Position numbers and translations under genes: made by a program. A stretch of 34,151 bases of DNA from an uncultured Pirellulaceae bacterium (GTDB taxonomy: Bacteria > Planctomycetota > Planctomycetia > Pirellulales > Pirellulaceae). Of the stretch, positions 1-8,167 are shown one piece after another; position 1 is the first letter of the stretch, and the number at the start of each line of letters is the position of its first letter. The stretch spans positions 1 through 34,151 of the forward strand of contig CALHPU010000130.1 of NCBI GenBank assembly GCA_938036435.1. Reading direction: 5' to 3'. The notes beneath the pieces were generated by a model that had not been told where the DNA came from, did not search any database, and saw only the letters and a program-made list of their open reading frames with translations.

Positions 1-165
1 CATGCCAAGACCCGAAACGAACTTAAGGAACAAATCGACAAAAAGTGCGGGAAAATCTTGAGCAAATACAGAGAACTGGAAATCAAATACGACAAAGACA
101 CCGACCACGGAAAAACACAAGGGGCACGTTTGCGTGTTCCGTCACCAGAGGAAACTAGGGAATAA
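1..165 (+). CDS. 3' end of an unidentified gene (partial)
   Basis: An open frame enters from the left edge and runs 54 codons to a TAA stop. The visible tail is very hydrophilic and rich in Lys and Glu (for example KEQIDKKCGKIL and KYRELEIKYDKD), then becomes Pro/Glu-containing before the stop. The first half could form a short charged helix, possibly a coiled coil. There is no recognisable domain, signal or membrane segment in this fragment, and the start lies outside the window. I do not recognise the family. That it is coding rests on the uninterrupted frame and protein-like composition only, so confidence is moderate. Confidence 0.5.
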   Translation, partial: HAKTRNELKEQIDKKCGKILSKYRELEIKYDKDTDHGKTQGARLRVPSPEETRE

Positions 166-797
166 CAATTAATTGGAGTCAAACACGGACTTTCGTGTCG
201 AAACAGATTGAAGAACACTCGGCCCGGCATCGTCATCGCGAACTTTATCCAGAAGATTTAGCCCGCTCGCAAGCCCGGTAACTTCACCCTTTTCCTCCAC
301 CATTAACCAAACAGGACCGCAATAAATTGAAACGCTTCCATCCGCTAAAAGCTCTGTTACTTGGATACCTCGGGCATATCGGTTTGGGATGGAAACTTAC
401 TCGTCACATGCGTCAAGTCATCTTGCCTCCCCGACGTCAGGCATCGGGGCGCTCTTTCATTGACGCCATAGGCAACGGCTCTGATTGGGAGTTATGTTTC
501 TGTTGCGAAAATGGTGTTTCTTCATTCGGAACCCGGCGGGTATCGACGTGAAGCCGATGGGCTTTTCGGGTTACTGTTTTTGGTCGCGGGGACTCGTTGT
601 GGCCGTTGCGTTGCGTTAAACTAGAGGTTGTTTCAAAACTGAAGCGGTCGCCTTTCGTTTTGCGACTTTAGGGACGATGCTGGGTGTTTAGTAAGCACTG
701 CCGTTGACGGCGTTCAATTCGATTACACCTCTTTTCTTTTGCGACACCGTCTGAGCAGTAATTGCTAAAACCAATTCGAAAGATCAACACGTTGAGA
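166..797. other. 632-bp intergenic stretch, no supported gene
   Basis: Between the partial gene and the HtrA-like gene I see no convincing coding sequence. A 74-codon open frame from a TTG at 327 to 551 encodes an Arg/Cys-rich peptide without family features and was not called. There are small inverted repeats: an 8-bp pair at 336-343 and 387-394, and a 6-bp GC-rich hairpin at 429-449. The promoter of the downstream gene is presumably in the last 200 bp, but no clear -35/-10 pair stands out. Confidence 0.5.
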
Positions 798-2945
798 ATG
801 CCGTTGCGTAACGTTTTTCTTATTCTCGCATTGCTGTTTTTGGCTGATGCTCGACCTGCGCTCACGCAAGAGGTCACAAAACCTGCCGTTTTGCCCGTCT
901 TGGACGAGTTACCGGATGAGATGTCTATCAGCATTGCGATTGATGAGTCTGCACAAACCGTTGCAGGGCCTGAGGAGACTTCGTTGAACGCGACTACAGA
1001 GTTTGGCTCTGGCGATGCTGCCAATGAGGATTTGGTGCGACTAGAAGAACAAGCCGTTAAACGAGCGGTAGCCTTTATCGCGCCGTCAGTAGTCAAAATC
1101 GAGACTCTTGGCGGAGTCGAAGGCAGCGGCCACTCGACCGCCATCTGCGTCTCAGACGCAGGCCTGTTTCTGACAGCTGCTTATAACCTGCGCGGTGATC
1201 CTTCGAGCATCTTTCTCAAAGCTGTTGCACGCGCGAACGATGAAGACAACGACGCAGCGACAAAAGAAGCTAAAACGAAACGATTCATCGCGGAGATTGT
1301 GGCAACAGACCACAGCCGCAACCTTGTATTGCTCAAAGCGGAACCGACTGAGAGTTTTCCGTTTTATCCCGTTTCTATTCCGGAGGAGGATCTGGACCTT
1401 CGGACGGGCGAGACAGTCATTGCTGTGGGTAAAGTTTACGACGAAAGAAAACCGTCTCTATCAGTAGGCATCATCAGTGCACTTGGCCGTATCTGGAGCA
1501 GAGCGATTCAGACGGACGCGAAAATCTCCCGCGCCAACTACGGCGGCCCCCTAATCACACTCAGCGGTGATTTAGCAGGTATTCTCTGCCCACTTTCACC
1601 AGATGATTCAGACGTCGAAGCCGGTGCACAATGGTATGATTCGGGCATAGGTTTTGCGGTCCCTTTGGCGGGATACCAACGCATGATCGACAAACTGGCT
1701 CAAGGGAATGATCTCCATCGAGGACTGCTGGGCGTTTCGATGAAGGGCAAAGACATGTACGCTGATGAACCAATCATCGAGTATTGTCGGCCCAGGTCGC
1801 CTGCCACTGACGCAGGGATAGCAGTTGGCGACAAGCTTTTGACGATCGATGGAAGACCGATAAAGAGCCACGCCCAAATGAAGCACTTGCTTGGCCCGAT
1901 GATTGCCGGTGATGACGTCGTGATCACACTTCTGCGCGAATCGGAAACGCTCTCGGTGACCGCCACGTTGACTGACAAAATTGAGCCATTTGAAGAACTA
2001 TCGCTTGGCGTTGTGCCGGCCAGAACCAGGCGAGGCGAGCTAAAGATTGGACATGTTTTGTCCGGTGGCCCCGGGGACGAAGCCGGTTTGAAGCGTGGCT
2101 ATACACTCACCGCGTTCGATGGCGAAGAACTTGATTCTTGGGACCAGTTACAGAAAAAGCTAAATCAGCTGGCTCCTCAACAGGAGACCACGCTGACCGT
2201 CGAGTCCGCGTTGAAAGACGCCGACGATCCAGCTGCCGAGCAGTTGACCATCACACTTTCGCCGACCCATGCCGCCCCGCCGGTTGGCCTTGCCAAACCG
2301 ATCGAACTCGCCTCCGACAAGGACGCGAAGGCCGAAGTTGTTGAGATTAAGGTTGCTGATTCCTCAAACCGTTGCTTTGCGATCGTTCCGGAGAACGATT
2401 TTGCAACCGCCGGAAAACCTTCTCTGTTCGTTTGGGTCTCGGAACCGGGAGTCCATGACTCAGCCGAAACGTTGAAGGCCACAGCAGCCGCCTGTCAGCG
2501 GAACAACATGTTGCTGATGATCCCGCAGTCACTTGACCAAAAATCGTGGACGCCCGGCGAACATGAGTTCATCTCAAAAGCAGTCCAACGCTTGGCGAAG
2601 AAAGTCGATTTCGACTCGTGCCGGGTTGCCATCGGTGGCGAGAAGACCGCCGGAACGATGGCCTGTCTGACCGCTTTCACTAATCGTAAACAGTTCCAAG
2701 GCCTAATCATGTTTGACTCGCAATTCCCTGCAAGATTGCCTCAGGTCGAAACACGTCCCAGCGAAAGACTTTTGATTTATCTGGCCAATTCCGACGAGTT
2801 TAAATCGGGTCAACGCCTAGATAAAACCATTTTAGCGCTGAAGAAAAAGAAATTTCCAGTTCACAAGAACCCGGTAAACTTCAAACGGTTGATTGCTCTT
2901 TTGCCTGAAGTCGCCGACTGGATAAACACACTCGACCGTCATTGA
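798..2945 (+). CDS. Secreted HtrA-like pseudoprotease with two PDZ domains and degenerate alpha/beta-hydrolase tail
   Basis: This 715-residue protein starts with a signal peptide (MPLRNVFLILALLFLADARP). I chose the ATG at 798 because it begins exactly at the signal peptide; a TTG at 762 would add 12 residues. Residues about 65-300 have the trypsin-like HtrA/DegP layout, but all three catalytic positions are changed: the usual His of the LTNxHV-type motif is Tyr129 (LTAAYNL), the Asp of DLALL is Asn175 (RNLVLL), and the Ser of GNSGGPL is Tyr248 (ANYGGPL). PDZ-like domains follow at about 304-395 and 400-475 (AGIAVGDKLLTIDG; AGLKRGYTLTAFDG). The last 200 residues resemble an esterase-type alpha/beta hydrolase, but the nucleophile elbow reads GGEKTAG (613-619) with no Ser. 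I infer a periplasmic or surface binding/scaffold role, not proteolysis. The next gene begins 45 bp downstream and may be co-transcribed. Confidence 0.85.
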   Translation: MPLRNVFLILALLFLADARPALTQEVTKPAVLPVLDELPDEMSISIAIDESAQTVAGPEETSLNATTEFGSGDAANEDLVRLEEQAVKRAVAFIAPSVVKIETLGGVEGSGHSTAICVSDAGLFLTAAYNLRGDPSSIFLKAVARANDEDNDAATKEAKTKRFIAEIVATDHSRNLVLLKAEPTESFPFYPVSIPEEDLDLRTGETVIAVGKVYDERKPSLSVGIISALGRIWSRAIQTDAKISRANYGGPLITLSGDLAGILCPLSPDDSDVEAGAQWYDSGIGFAVPLAGYQRMIDKLAQGNDLHRGLLGVSMKGKDMYADEPIIEYCRPRSPATDAGIAVGDKLLTIDGRPIKSHAQMKHLLGPMIAGDDVVITLLRESETLSVTATLTDKIEPFEELSLGVVPARTRRGELKIGHVLSGGPGDEAGLKRGYTLTAFDGEELDSWDQLQKKLNQLAPQQETTLTVESALKDADDPAAEQLTITLSPTHAAPPVGLAKPIELASDKDAKAEVVEIKVADSSNRCFAIVPENDFATAGKPSLFVWVSEPGVHDSAETLKATAAACQRNNMLLMIPQSLDQKSWTPGEHEFISKAVQRLAKKVDFDSCRVAIGGEKTAGTMACLTAFTNRKQFQGLIMFDSQFPARLPQVETRPSERLLIYLANSDEFKSGQRLDKTILALKKKKFPVHKNPVNFKRLIALLPEVADWINTLDRH

Positions 2946-2990
2946 GCCGATCTATTATCATCAAGTATTGCCCTGCATCCCCTGCCACCA

Positions 2991-3956
2991 ATGAAACTCG
3001 CATTCACATTATTGCTGCTCTGCTTTTTCTCCGGAAACGCTATTTTTGCGCAGGAGAAATCTGCGCCGAAAAAGGTCCGCCGAGTCAAACGCGTCAAGCG
3101 GCCTATGTTCGACCAAACCGACGGCACTCCAGCAGATGAATCAATTTTCTTTCGCGACGTTTATGCCGAGGCCATCGTTGGGCAGCGGCCCGACGCAATG
3201 GCTTTAGCCCAAAACGCAAACAACAAATCGACTGAGGCAGCAAAGGCGAGCGCGAGTACCGCCAATAATTCTTGGAGCGCGATAGTCGATGCCGCCTCAA
3301 TCGAAGACGAGGTCAAAGCGCAACAGCAAAAGGTTAGCAAGCTGGTGACCACTCCAGTCGTTTTCCAAACGAAGTACGACGAGGTGAATCTCAGTTTTGA
3401 GATTCTGTCTATGTTGTTTTCTGTCATTAGTCAGTACGACGGTGACATCCGATGGTCAGAACACGCGCCGGCAGCACAAATGCTGTTTCAGAAGGCGGCC
3501 GTTTCTTCGCGAACCGGGGCGGTGGCAGGGTTTCGCTACTGCAATACTCGAAAAGAAGACCTGCAAGAGCTGGTGCGTGGCGGTTCGATTGTTGCGACAG
3601 AACCGGCCCCAGAAACCATCGACTGGAGCGAAGCGGCCGACCGATCGCGGCTGATGGTTAGGCTCGAAGAGGCAAATGAGAACCTGAAGAGATTCACCGC
3701 CAACGAAACCGCCTTCACCAGCGCGGTGGGGGAAATTAGCCATGAGGCGAACATGATCGCGCTGATGGCGCGCGTTATCATCCTCGAAGGCATGCCGGAG
3801 GCCGAAGAAGATGACTACGTTGCTTATGGCCAAACCATGCTCGATGCGGCCGCAGAACTTAAATCCTCGGTAAAGCTGGGCGATTTCAACCGCGCGTCAA
3901 ACGCGACAAACCTGATCGGCCAATCTTGCGCTGATTGCCACGCCGATTGGCGTTAG
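2991..3956 (+). CDS. Secreted cytochrome c'-like monohaem protein
   Basis: The 321-residue product has a clear signal peptide (MKLAFTLLLLCFFSGNAIFAQ) followed by a basic Lys/Arg stretch. Its only haem-attachment motif, CADCH, lies six residues from... the extreme C-terminus (SCADCHADWR), the placement typical of the four-helix cytochrome c' family; the region before it is helical and Ala/Glu-rich (about 120-321). The protein is longer than a classical cytochrome c' (about 130 residues), having an extra N-terminal part of roughly 100 residues rich in Ala, Asn and Lys. It should be exported and have haem attached in the periplasm. Partner and ligand are unknown. It follows the HtrA-like gene by 45 bp on the same strand, suggesting an operon. 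The 122-bp palindrome just after its stop may affect transcript ends. Confidence 0.75.
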   Translation: MKLAFTLLLLCFFSGNAIFAQEKSAPKKVRRVKRVKRPMFDQTDGTPADESIFFRDVYAEAIVGQRPDAMALAQNANNKSTEAAKASASTANNSWSAIVDAASIEDEVKAQQQKVSKLVTTPVVFQTKYDEVNLSFEILSMLFSVISQYDGDIRWSEHAPAAQMLFQKAAVSSRTGAVAGFRYCNTRKEDLQELVRGGSIVATEPAPETIDWSEAADRSRLMVRLEEANENLKRFTANETAFTSAVGEISHEANMIALMARVIILEGMPEAEEDDYVAYGQTMLDAAAELKSSVKLGDFNRASNATNLIGQSCADCHADWR

Positions 3957-3968
3957 CGAAGAAATTGG

Positions 3969-4090
3969 CTAGTGGTTGGTCAAAGCTGAAATGATCAGTT
4001 AAGCGTAGTGGATTTCGCCAGAAATCCTTGGCTGATTAGGAATTCTGGCGAATCCCACTACATGTCAACTCAGCTCTGAAAGACCACTAG
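3969..4090. repeat. REPIN-like nested palindrome, 122 bp
   Basis: The stretch is a long imperfect inverted repeat. The outer 26-bp ends (3969-3994 and 4065-4090) match at 20 of 26 positions. The inner 23-bp arms (4005-4027 and 4039-4061) match at 20 of 23. Each inner arm is itself a small hairpin: the left has a perfect 7-bp stem (GGATTTC/GAAATCC) with a GCCA loop, the right a 6-of-7 stem. Two REP-like hairpins facing each other is the layout of a REPIN. No target duplication is evident. It lies 12 bp after the cytochrome stop and could also fold in RNA. Confidence 0.7.
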
Positions 4091-4240
4091 CATCGACCGC
4101 TGCAATTTGTTTTAAAATGGTCGGTAATCCTCATGCGGGGCACTGCTGCTCGATCAAAAGCGAGTGCCAGTAAGCTCCTCCCGGCTATCTCCTAATCTGA
4201 GCAGCCCTTCTAACGTTAGTCTTGACGAGCTCGTCGAGGA

Positions 4241-5782
4241 TTGATATTTACGCAGGTCTACCCGGTTTCGCGAGCCTGTATCTTGACACTATTTGCAAAT
4301 TTCCTCGACATTAGGCACTGCCTGCTAGCCTTGGTGCTTGTCTGCGCCAGCGTCAGCCAAACGTGTGCGCAACGACTGAGATTTCCCGATTCTTTTCAAG
4401 ACCAGTTTGGCAACCTAGGCCAAACAGGCAGCTTGACGTCGCCACAGAGTGGGCTTCTCACTGCCCCCCAAGCGGCCCGTCAGTTACCTAATCTATCGTT
4501 TCCAAATTTCCCGGCACAGAACTTTGATCCGGGCTTCATTCCCCAAGGAGCGCCCGCTGGCAATCTGATCCCGAACCTTCAAGGGTTCCCGCAAGGCGTT
4601 TTTCCCAATGGTCAGCCGCAAAACTTCGGGGCGATACCAACGTTGGATTTGCCCAGATCATCTCAGGCATTCTCGAATCAGATTTTTCCTCAGCGCGACC
4701 CATCGAATTACCAGCTCCAGCCATTTCCAATTTTCCCCAATCCAGCCAATCTTCCTGCGCCTCAAGTTCAGTCTCCAGTCGGTCCACCTCAAAACATATT
4801 GCCACAGTTGCAACCGAGACCAAACACGGGATTTAATCAGCCTCAATTCAACTTTGGCGTCAACCCAAACACATTTCAAAATCGGTTCCCCAATCAGGGC
4901 CTTACCAATAATTATCAGCCCATCTTCGATTGGACTTGGCCCCGCCAGCAATGGCAGCGTTTCCAAACCGAATTCTTACCACGGGTTCTAGAACATCCCC
5001 GAATACGCCAAACCTATCTGCATGGAAGTAACCGTGGGGCCAACCCGGGCAATGAATTGGACATCAACGACATCGAATTCGCGACGACGTTGACGATACC
5101 GAACTTCCTCCAAAGTCGACAGCCTTTGCGGATCAGTCCGGGGTTTATCGCTTCGTTTTGGGATGGTCCAGATACGCCATCAACCGGATTTGATCTTCCG
5201 TCCCAAGCATTCGGGGGATACCTCGCCTTGGATCACGTCACTGATCTCGCCAAGACATCCGGTTTAGAGACCAATTTTACCGTCGGTGTTTACAGCGACT
5301 ATGACAATTTCTCTTCGGATGCGATACGTTTGCAGGGGCGCCTGTTGGGATGGCAGCGCATCAACGAATACACTGTAGGGAAGTTGGGCATTGAGTACTT
5401 GGATCGCGTCAGGGTAAAGCTGCTGCCTGCGGTTGGTCTGTTTATGTCGCCCAACCCAGACATGAAACTCGATCTATACTTCCCCCGCACGAAACTTGCT
5501 CATCGAATTCCCAACGTAGGGAACTACGAAATGTGGTCCTACGTTGGCGCCGAATACGGCGGAGGCAGCTGGGCCATTGAACGTCTTGATGGTAGCGATG
5601 ACCAAGTGGACATCAACGATGTCAGAGCGTTTGTCGGAGTCGAATGGATCGGTCCTCGCCGAGTAAGCGGGTTCTTCGACTTTGGTTACGCTTTCGACCG
5701 CGAATTGGTCTACGCCTCAAACCGAATCAACAATCTCGAGCTTCAAGATACTCTGATGATCCGTTCCGGCGTGGCGTTTTAA
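4241..5782 (+). CDS. Probable outer-membrane beta-barrel protein with Pro/Asn/Gln-rich N-terminal region
   Basis: The 513-residue frame opens with TTG at 4241; a TTG at 4283 (14 codons later) is equally possible and no ATG is available. A hydrophobic export signal ends near SVSQTCAQ (about residue 44). Residues about 45-228 are low complexity, dominated by Pro, Asn, Gln, Phe and Leu with recurring PNxxFP/QNF-type pieces and no predicted fold. From about 240 to the end, alternating polar/aromatic stretches with many Gly, Asp and Tyr look like beta strands, and the chain ends in Phe (IRSGVAF), the usual C-terminal signature for outer-membrane barrel assembly. I therefore infer an outer-membrane protein with a flexible periplasmic or surface region. 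The specific substrate is unknown. It stands alone, converging with the next minus-strand gene 54 bp away. Confidence 0.65.
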   Translation: MIFTQVYPVSRACILTLFANFLDIRHCLLALVLVCASVSQTCAQRLRFPDSFQDQFGNLGQTGSLTSPQSGLLTAPQAARQLPNLSFPNFPAQNFDPGFIPQGAPAGNLIPNLQGFPQGVFPNGQPQNFGAIPTLDLPRSSQAFSNQIFPQRDPSNYQLQPFPIFPNPANLPAPQVQSPVGPPQNILPQLQPRPNTGFNQPQFNFGVNPNTFQNRFPNQGLTNNYQPIFDWTWPRQQWQRFQTEFLPRVLEHPRIRQTYLHGSNRGANPGNELDINDIEFATTLTIPNFLQSRQPLRISPGFIASFWDGPDTPSTGFDLPSQAFGGYLALDHVTDLAKTSGLETNFTVGVYSDYDNFSSDAIRLQGRLLGWQRINEYTVGKLGIEYLDRVRVKLLPAVGLFMSPNPDMKLDLYFPRTKLAHRIPNVGNYEMWSYVGAEYGGGSWAIERLDGSDDQVDINDVRAFVGVEWIGPRRVSGFFDFGYAFDRELVYASNRINNLELQDTLMIRSGVAF

Positions 5783-5836
5783 GACCTCGATGGACCCTCG
5801 GCGCAAGAAAACTCCTCGAGAGCAACTCAAGCGAGC

Positions 5837-6397
5837 CTAATTTTCGGTCAGGTTCTCGGTCGTGATTTTCCACGCAGCATCAATTCTCTTCATCACCAGA
5901 TTCATCCGCCCATTGGTGATCCTGTTTTCTTGTTGGAGATTCCAGTCGGCGGTCACGATTGATGCGAAGTCACCGACCATGTGAATTTTGATATTGCTGA
6001 TTCGCAACGTACCCATCTCCGGCCCAAATTGGCTAGCGAAAGATTCACGCACAGATTCCCAACCCTTTTCTGTCTTTCCGTTTACACTGACCCTCAATAA
6101 GTCAAATTTTCGATAGTCGGCCATGTATCGGTCGAGGTCGCGATTGTTCCACGCATCGGCGCGATTCTTCAGCATCGATTTAACCTGTCGCTCCGGGAGA
6201 CTGACGGTTTCGATATCGGTAGGTTCTGCCTTTAATGAATTGGAGACATCGACCATTGGAGCACGATCGTCATTTGAAGCAGGTGCATCGACGACTCCGC
6301 CTTTACTTCCAAACTGCTCGCCAAAAATATTGAATCCTATCAGTCCGACAGTGAGCATGATTAAGAACAGGATGAGGTCGTTCTTGATAGTCTTCAT
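5837..6397 (-). CDS. Membrane-anchored NTF2-like (SnoaL/DUF4440-type) protein
   Basis: The 186-residue protein begins with a basic tip and one hydrophobic segment (about residues 7-27, NDLILFLIMLTVGLIGFNIF), which should act as an uncleaved anchor or signal. A polar linker of about 45 residues follows. Residues about 72-186 resemble the NTF2-like cone fold: LKNRADAWNNRDLDRYMADY at the start, then KGWESVRESFASQFG, and a closing strand pattern DAAWKITTENL, as in SnoaL/DUF4440 proteins. Such domains bind small ligands or serve as extracytoplasmic accessory domains; no catalytic assignment can be made. It is a single gene, convergent with the beta-barrel gene. A 13-bp palindrome TTTGTTgAACAAA at 6411-6423 lies just upstream of its ATG. 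Confidence 0.65.
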   Translation of the reverse strand: MKTIKNDLILFLIMLTVGLIGFNIFGEQFGSKGGVVDAPASNDDRAPMVDVSNSLKAEPTDIETVSLPERQVKSMLKNRADAWNNRDLDRYMADYRKFDLLRVSVNGKTEKGWESVRESFASQFGPEMGTLRISNIKIHMVGDFASIVTADWNLQQENRITNGRMNLVMKRIDAAWKITTENLTEN

Positions 6398-6720
6398 AAT
6401 GGAAAGCTTTTTTGTTGAACAAAGAATTTTGGTCGCCCACGTCGATCTAGGTTATTGCGATCTGCCGCAGGACGTCCTCCACCTCTGATTGTAATTGGCG
6501 CTCTTCATTGAGTAGATTTTCGCACAATCAAAATGAGAAAACTGTACAAATGCTCCGGCAATATCGGCTGATTCGTCACAATCGTTCATTCAAATTCTGG
6601 ACGACCAACGTCGTATGAGTGACCTTGAATGGCTGGAGAGAAAATGTCCATTTATCTGAGGCAGCTGAGCTATGGTTGGTCCAACGACGTAAGTGGGCAA
6701 GCCTTGCTGACTAGCCGACC
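6398..6720. other. 323-bp intergenic region, upstream of the NTF2-like gene
   Basis: No open frame here has coding character. The region contains the presumed promoter of the minus-strand NTF2-like gene and the 3' side of the oxidoreductase gene. The only clear structure is a perfect 6+1+6 palindrome at 6411-6423, 13 bp upstream of the NTF2-like start; it could be an operator but nothing else supports that. Confidence 0.4.
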
Positions 6721-7803
6721 CTAAGCATCGGACTTGGCCTTTAGCTCTGGATCTCTTTCTAGAGGCAGTTGAATCGTTCGGCCCGTCTCAGCAGCTTTGT
6801 AGATCGCCAGAATTATTTCAACGCTTCTGCGCCCCTCTGCCCCGTCAACCGATAAAGGTTCTCCATTCTCAATTGCCTCGATTACGTCTCTGAATTGCTT
6901 CGCATGAGCAGCGTGCCCAATCGCCGCCGGATCAGCAGCACCACCACCGGTGTCGGTCATCGAGGCATACTTCCGGGCAATCTCATTGTCTTGCGCGGTC
7001 ATTTCGGCGAAGGCCCATGTCTTGATGTCTTCTTCTTCGATAACGACAGAGCCTTGGTTACCGTGAATTTCGATTTTCTTCAGCATGCCGGGGAAAGCCG
7101 CCGTCGACGCTTCAATTACTCCCAGAGCACCGTTGGCAAACTTAAGAGAGGCCGTCGCCACGTCCTCAACCTCAATTCGCTCATGAGCCAGCGTTGCCGT
7201 CTGCGCCGATATCTCGACAACCGGCCCCATTAGCCACGTCAACAAATCAACGCTGTGAATCGCTTGGTTCATCAGCGCACCGCCTCCATCGAGATCCCAT
7301 GTGCCACGCCACTGACCACTGTCGTAGTACTCTTGCGTCCGGAACCATTTGACATAAGCGTCGCCGAGTGTCAGCGTGCCGAACCGACCTTCGTCGATCG
7401 CAGTCTTTAACAGCTGACTTGAATCGTGAAATCGAGAGGGAAAGATCGTGGAGAGCGTGACGTTATTAGCATTACATGCGTCGATAATTTCGTCGCAACG
7501 CTTGAGCGTGATCTCAAGCGGCTTTTCAACGATCACGTGCTTACCGGCGTTGGCCGCGGCAACTGCCGGATCCAAATGTGCTCCACTTGGGGTGCATATT
7601 GTGACGATGTTGACTGCCGGATCGGTCAAGAGCTCATCGACTGACGCATACGCTGTCCCCCCATTCTCTTGGGCAAACTCTTGTGCCGCCTCCAGCCGCC
7701 GGCTTTGACAGGCAACCAATTCTGCCCCGCTGATTTCAGCAATCGCCCGCGCGTGAAAACCGGCAATCATGCCACAGCCAATAATTCCAAATCCAAGTGC
7801 CAT
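6721..7803 (-). CDS. Gfo/Idh/MocA-family oxidoreductase
   Basis: This 360-residue protein has the family's N-terminal Rossmann dinucleotide site (GFGIIGCGMIAGFHA, residues 4-18) and the EKP motif (VIVEKPLE, about 90-97) that carries the conserved Lys. The C-terminal alpha/beta domain includes GGGALMNQAIHSVDLLTW with the conserved His of the active site. The stretch EYYDSGQWRGTWDLDGGG is close to what I know from WlbA/WbpB-type enzymes, which oxidise UDP-GlcNAc-derived uronic acids with NAD, but substrates vary widely in this family and I would not assign one. The length is normal. The start ATG fits the Rossmann domain directly. It is separated from the glycosyltransferase upstream by 364 bp containing two palindromic repeats, so it probably has its own promoter. 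Confidence 0.85.
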   Translation of the reverse strand: MALGFGIIGCGMIAGFHARAIAEISGAELVACQSRRLEAAQEFAQENGGTAYASVDELLTDPAVNIVTICTPSGAHLDPAVAAANAGKHVIVEKPLEITLKRCDEIIDACNANNVTLSTIFPSRFHDSSQLLKTAIDEGRFGTLTLGDAYVKWFRTQEYYDSGQWRGTWDLDGGGALMNQAIHSVDLLTWLMGPVVEISAQTATLAHERIEVEDVATASLKFANGALGVIEASTAAFPGMLKKIEIHGNQGSVVIEEEDIKTWAFAEMTAQDNEIARKYASMTDTGGGAADPAAIGHAAHAKQFRDVIEAIENGEPLSVDGAEGRRSVEIILAIYKAAETGRTIQLPLERDPELKAKSDA

Positions 7804-7869
7804 AGGTGATGTTGTCTGTTAGTGATGGGAGGGTAAACAAATTGTAGGTGCAGAAAAAATCAAGGCTGG

Positions 7870-7971
7870 CACCGGACGGCTTGCGCCCTGACGCTACAAG
7901 TTTTTGCGTTAGGAAGCACGCCAACCGGCTTGTCTATAATTTTTTAGCGGCAGGGCGCAAGCCCTCCGGTG
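7870..7971. repeat. REPIN-like inverted repeat, 102 bp
   Basis: Two 27-bp arms (7870-7896 and 7945-7971) are inverted copies matching at 25 of 27 positions, separated by a 48-bp spacer. The right arm contains its own perfect hairpin (AGGGC-gcaa-GCCCT); the left arm has the same hairpin with one mismatch. It lies in the gap upstream of the oxidoreductase gene. The near-identity of the arms points to a mobilised or recently copied element, not a simple terminator. No transposase gene is nearby. Confidence 0.75.
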
Positions 7972-7987
7972 TGTTGAATCCAAAAAG

Positions 7988-8054
7988 GTGGGGCAAGCAT
8001 CCTGCTTGCCATCATACAATCTCTCGGGATTCGCAAGCGGGAAGCTTACGCCAC
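7988..8054. repeat. Second REPIN-like inverted repeat, 67 bp
   Basis: The 23-bp arms at 7988-8010 and 8032-8054 match in inverted orientation at 18 of 23 positions. The left arm has a perfect 8-bp hairpin (GGCAAGCA-tcc-TGCTTGCC); the right arm has a similar hairpin with one mismatch. It begins 16 bp after the 102-bp element and its sequence is different, so two repeat families appear to be stacked in this gap. Confidence 0.65.
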
Positions 8055-8167
8055 CCAAAGCAATGCCAATTTCAAGTTGCAACGGCGGCCAAAACGTGCG
8101 TCAATTTATCGGCTCACCCGCCATGTTCAAAGGGCTCGATACGCGTTGCGGTCCTGATTACACGAAT

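Noticed and set aside
327-551. 74-codon open frame from a TTG start upstream of the HtrA-like gene
   Set aside because: No ribosome site, no family features, Arg/Cys-rich random-looking composition; it lies in a non-coding gap.
668-1144. 158-codon minus-strand open frame overlapping the 5' part of the HtrA-like gene
   Set aside because: It is antisense to a signal peptide and conserved fold, and its Ser/Ala-rich translation shows no domain.
798-2945. The HtrA-like gene read as an active protease or as a decaying pseudogene
   Set aside because: All three catalytic positions are substituted, which argues against protease activity, and the open frame with intact PDZ domains argues against decay.
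3456-3833. 125-codon minus-strand open frame within the cytochrome gene
   Set aside because: His/Arg-rich translation antisense to a coherent helical protein with signal peptide and CxxCH.
3969-4090. The long palindrome read as a plain rho-independent terminator
   Set aside because: It is far longer than a terminator hairpin, has nested symmetry and no T-run; a repeat element explains it better, though it may still affect transcript ends.
7870-8054. The palindromic repeats read as a CRISPR array
   Set aside because: They are inverted, not direct, repeats with only two arms per element and no regular spacers; no cas genes are nearby.
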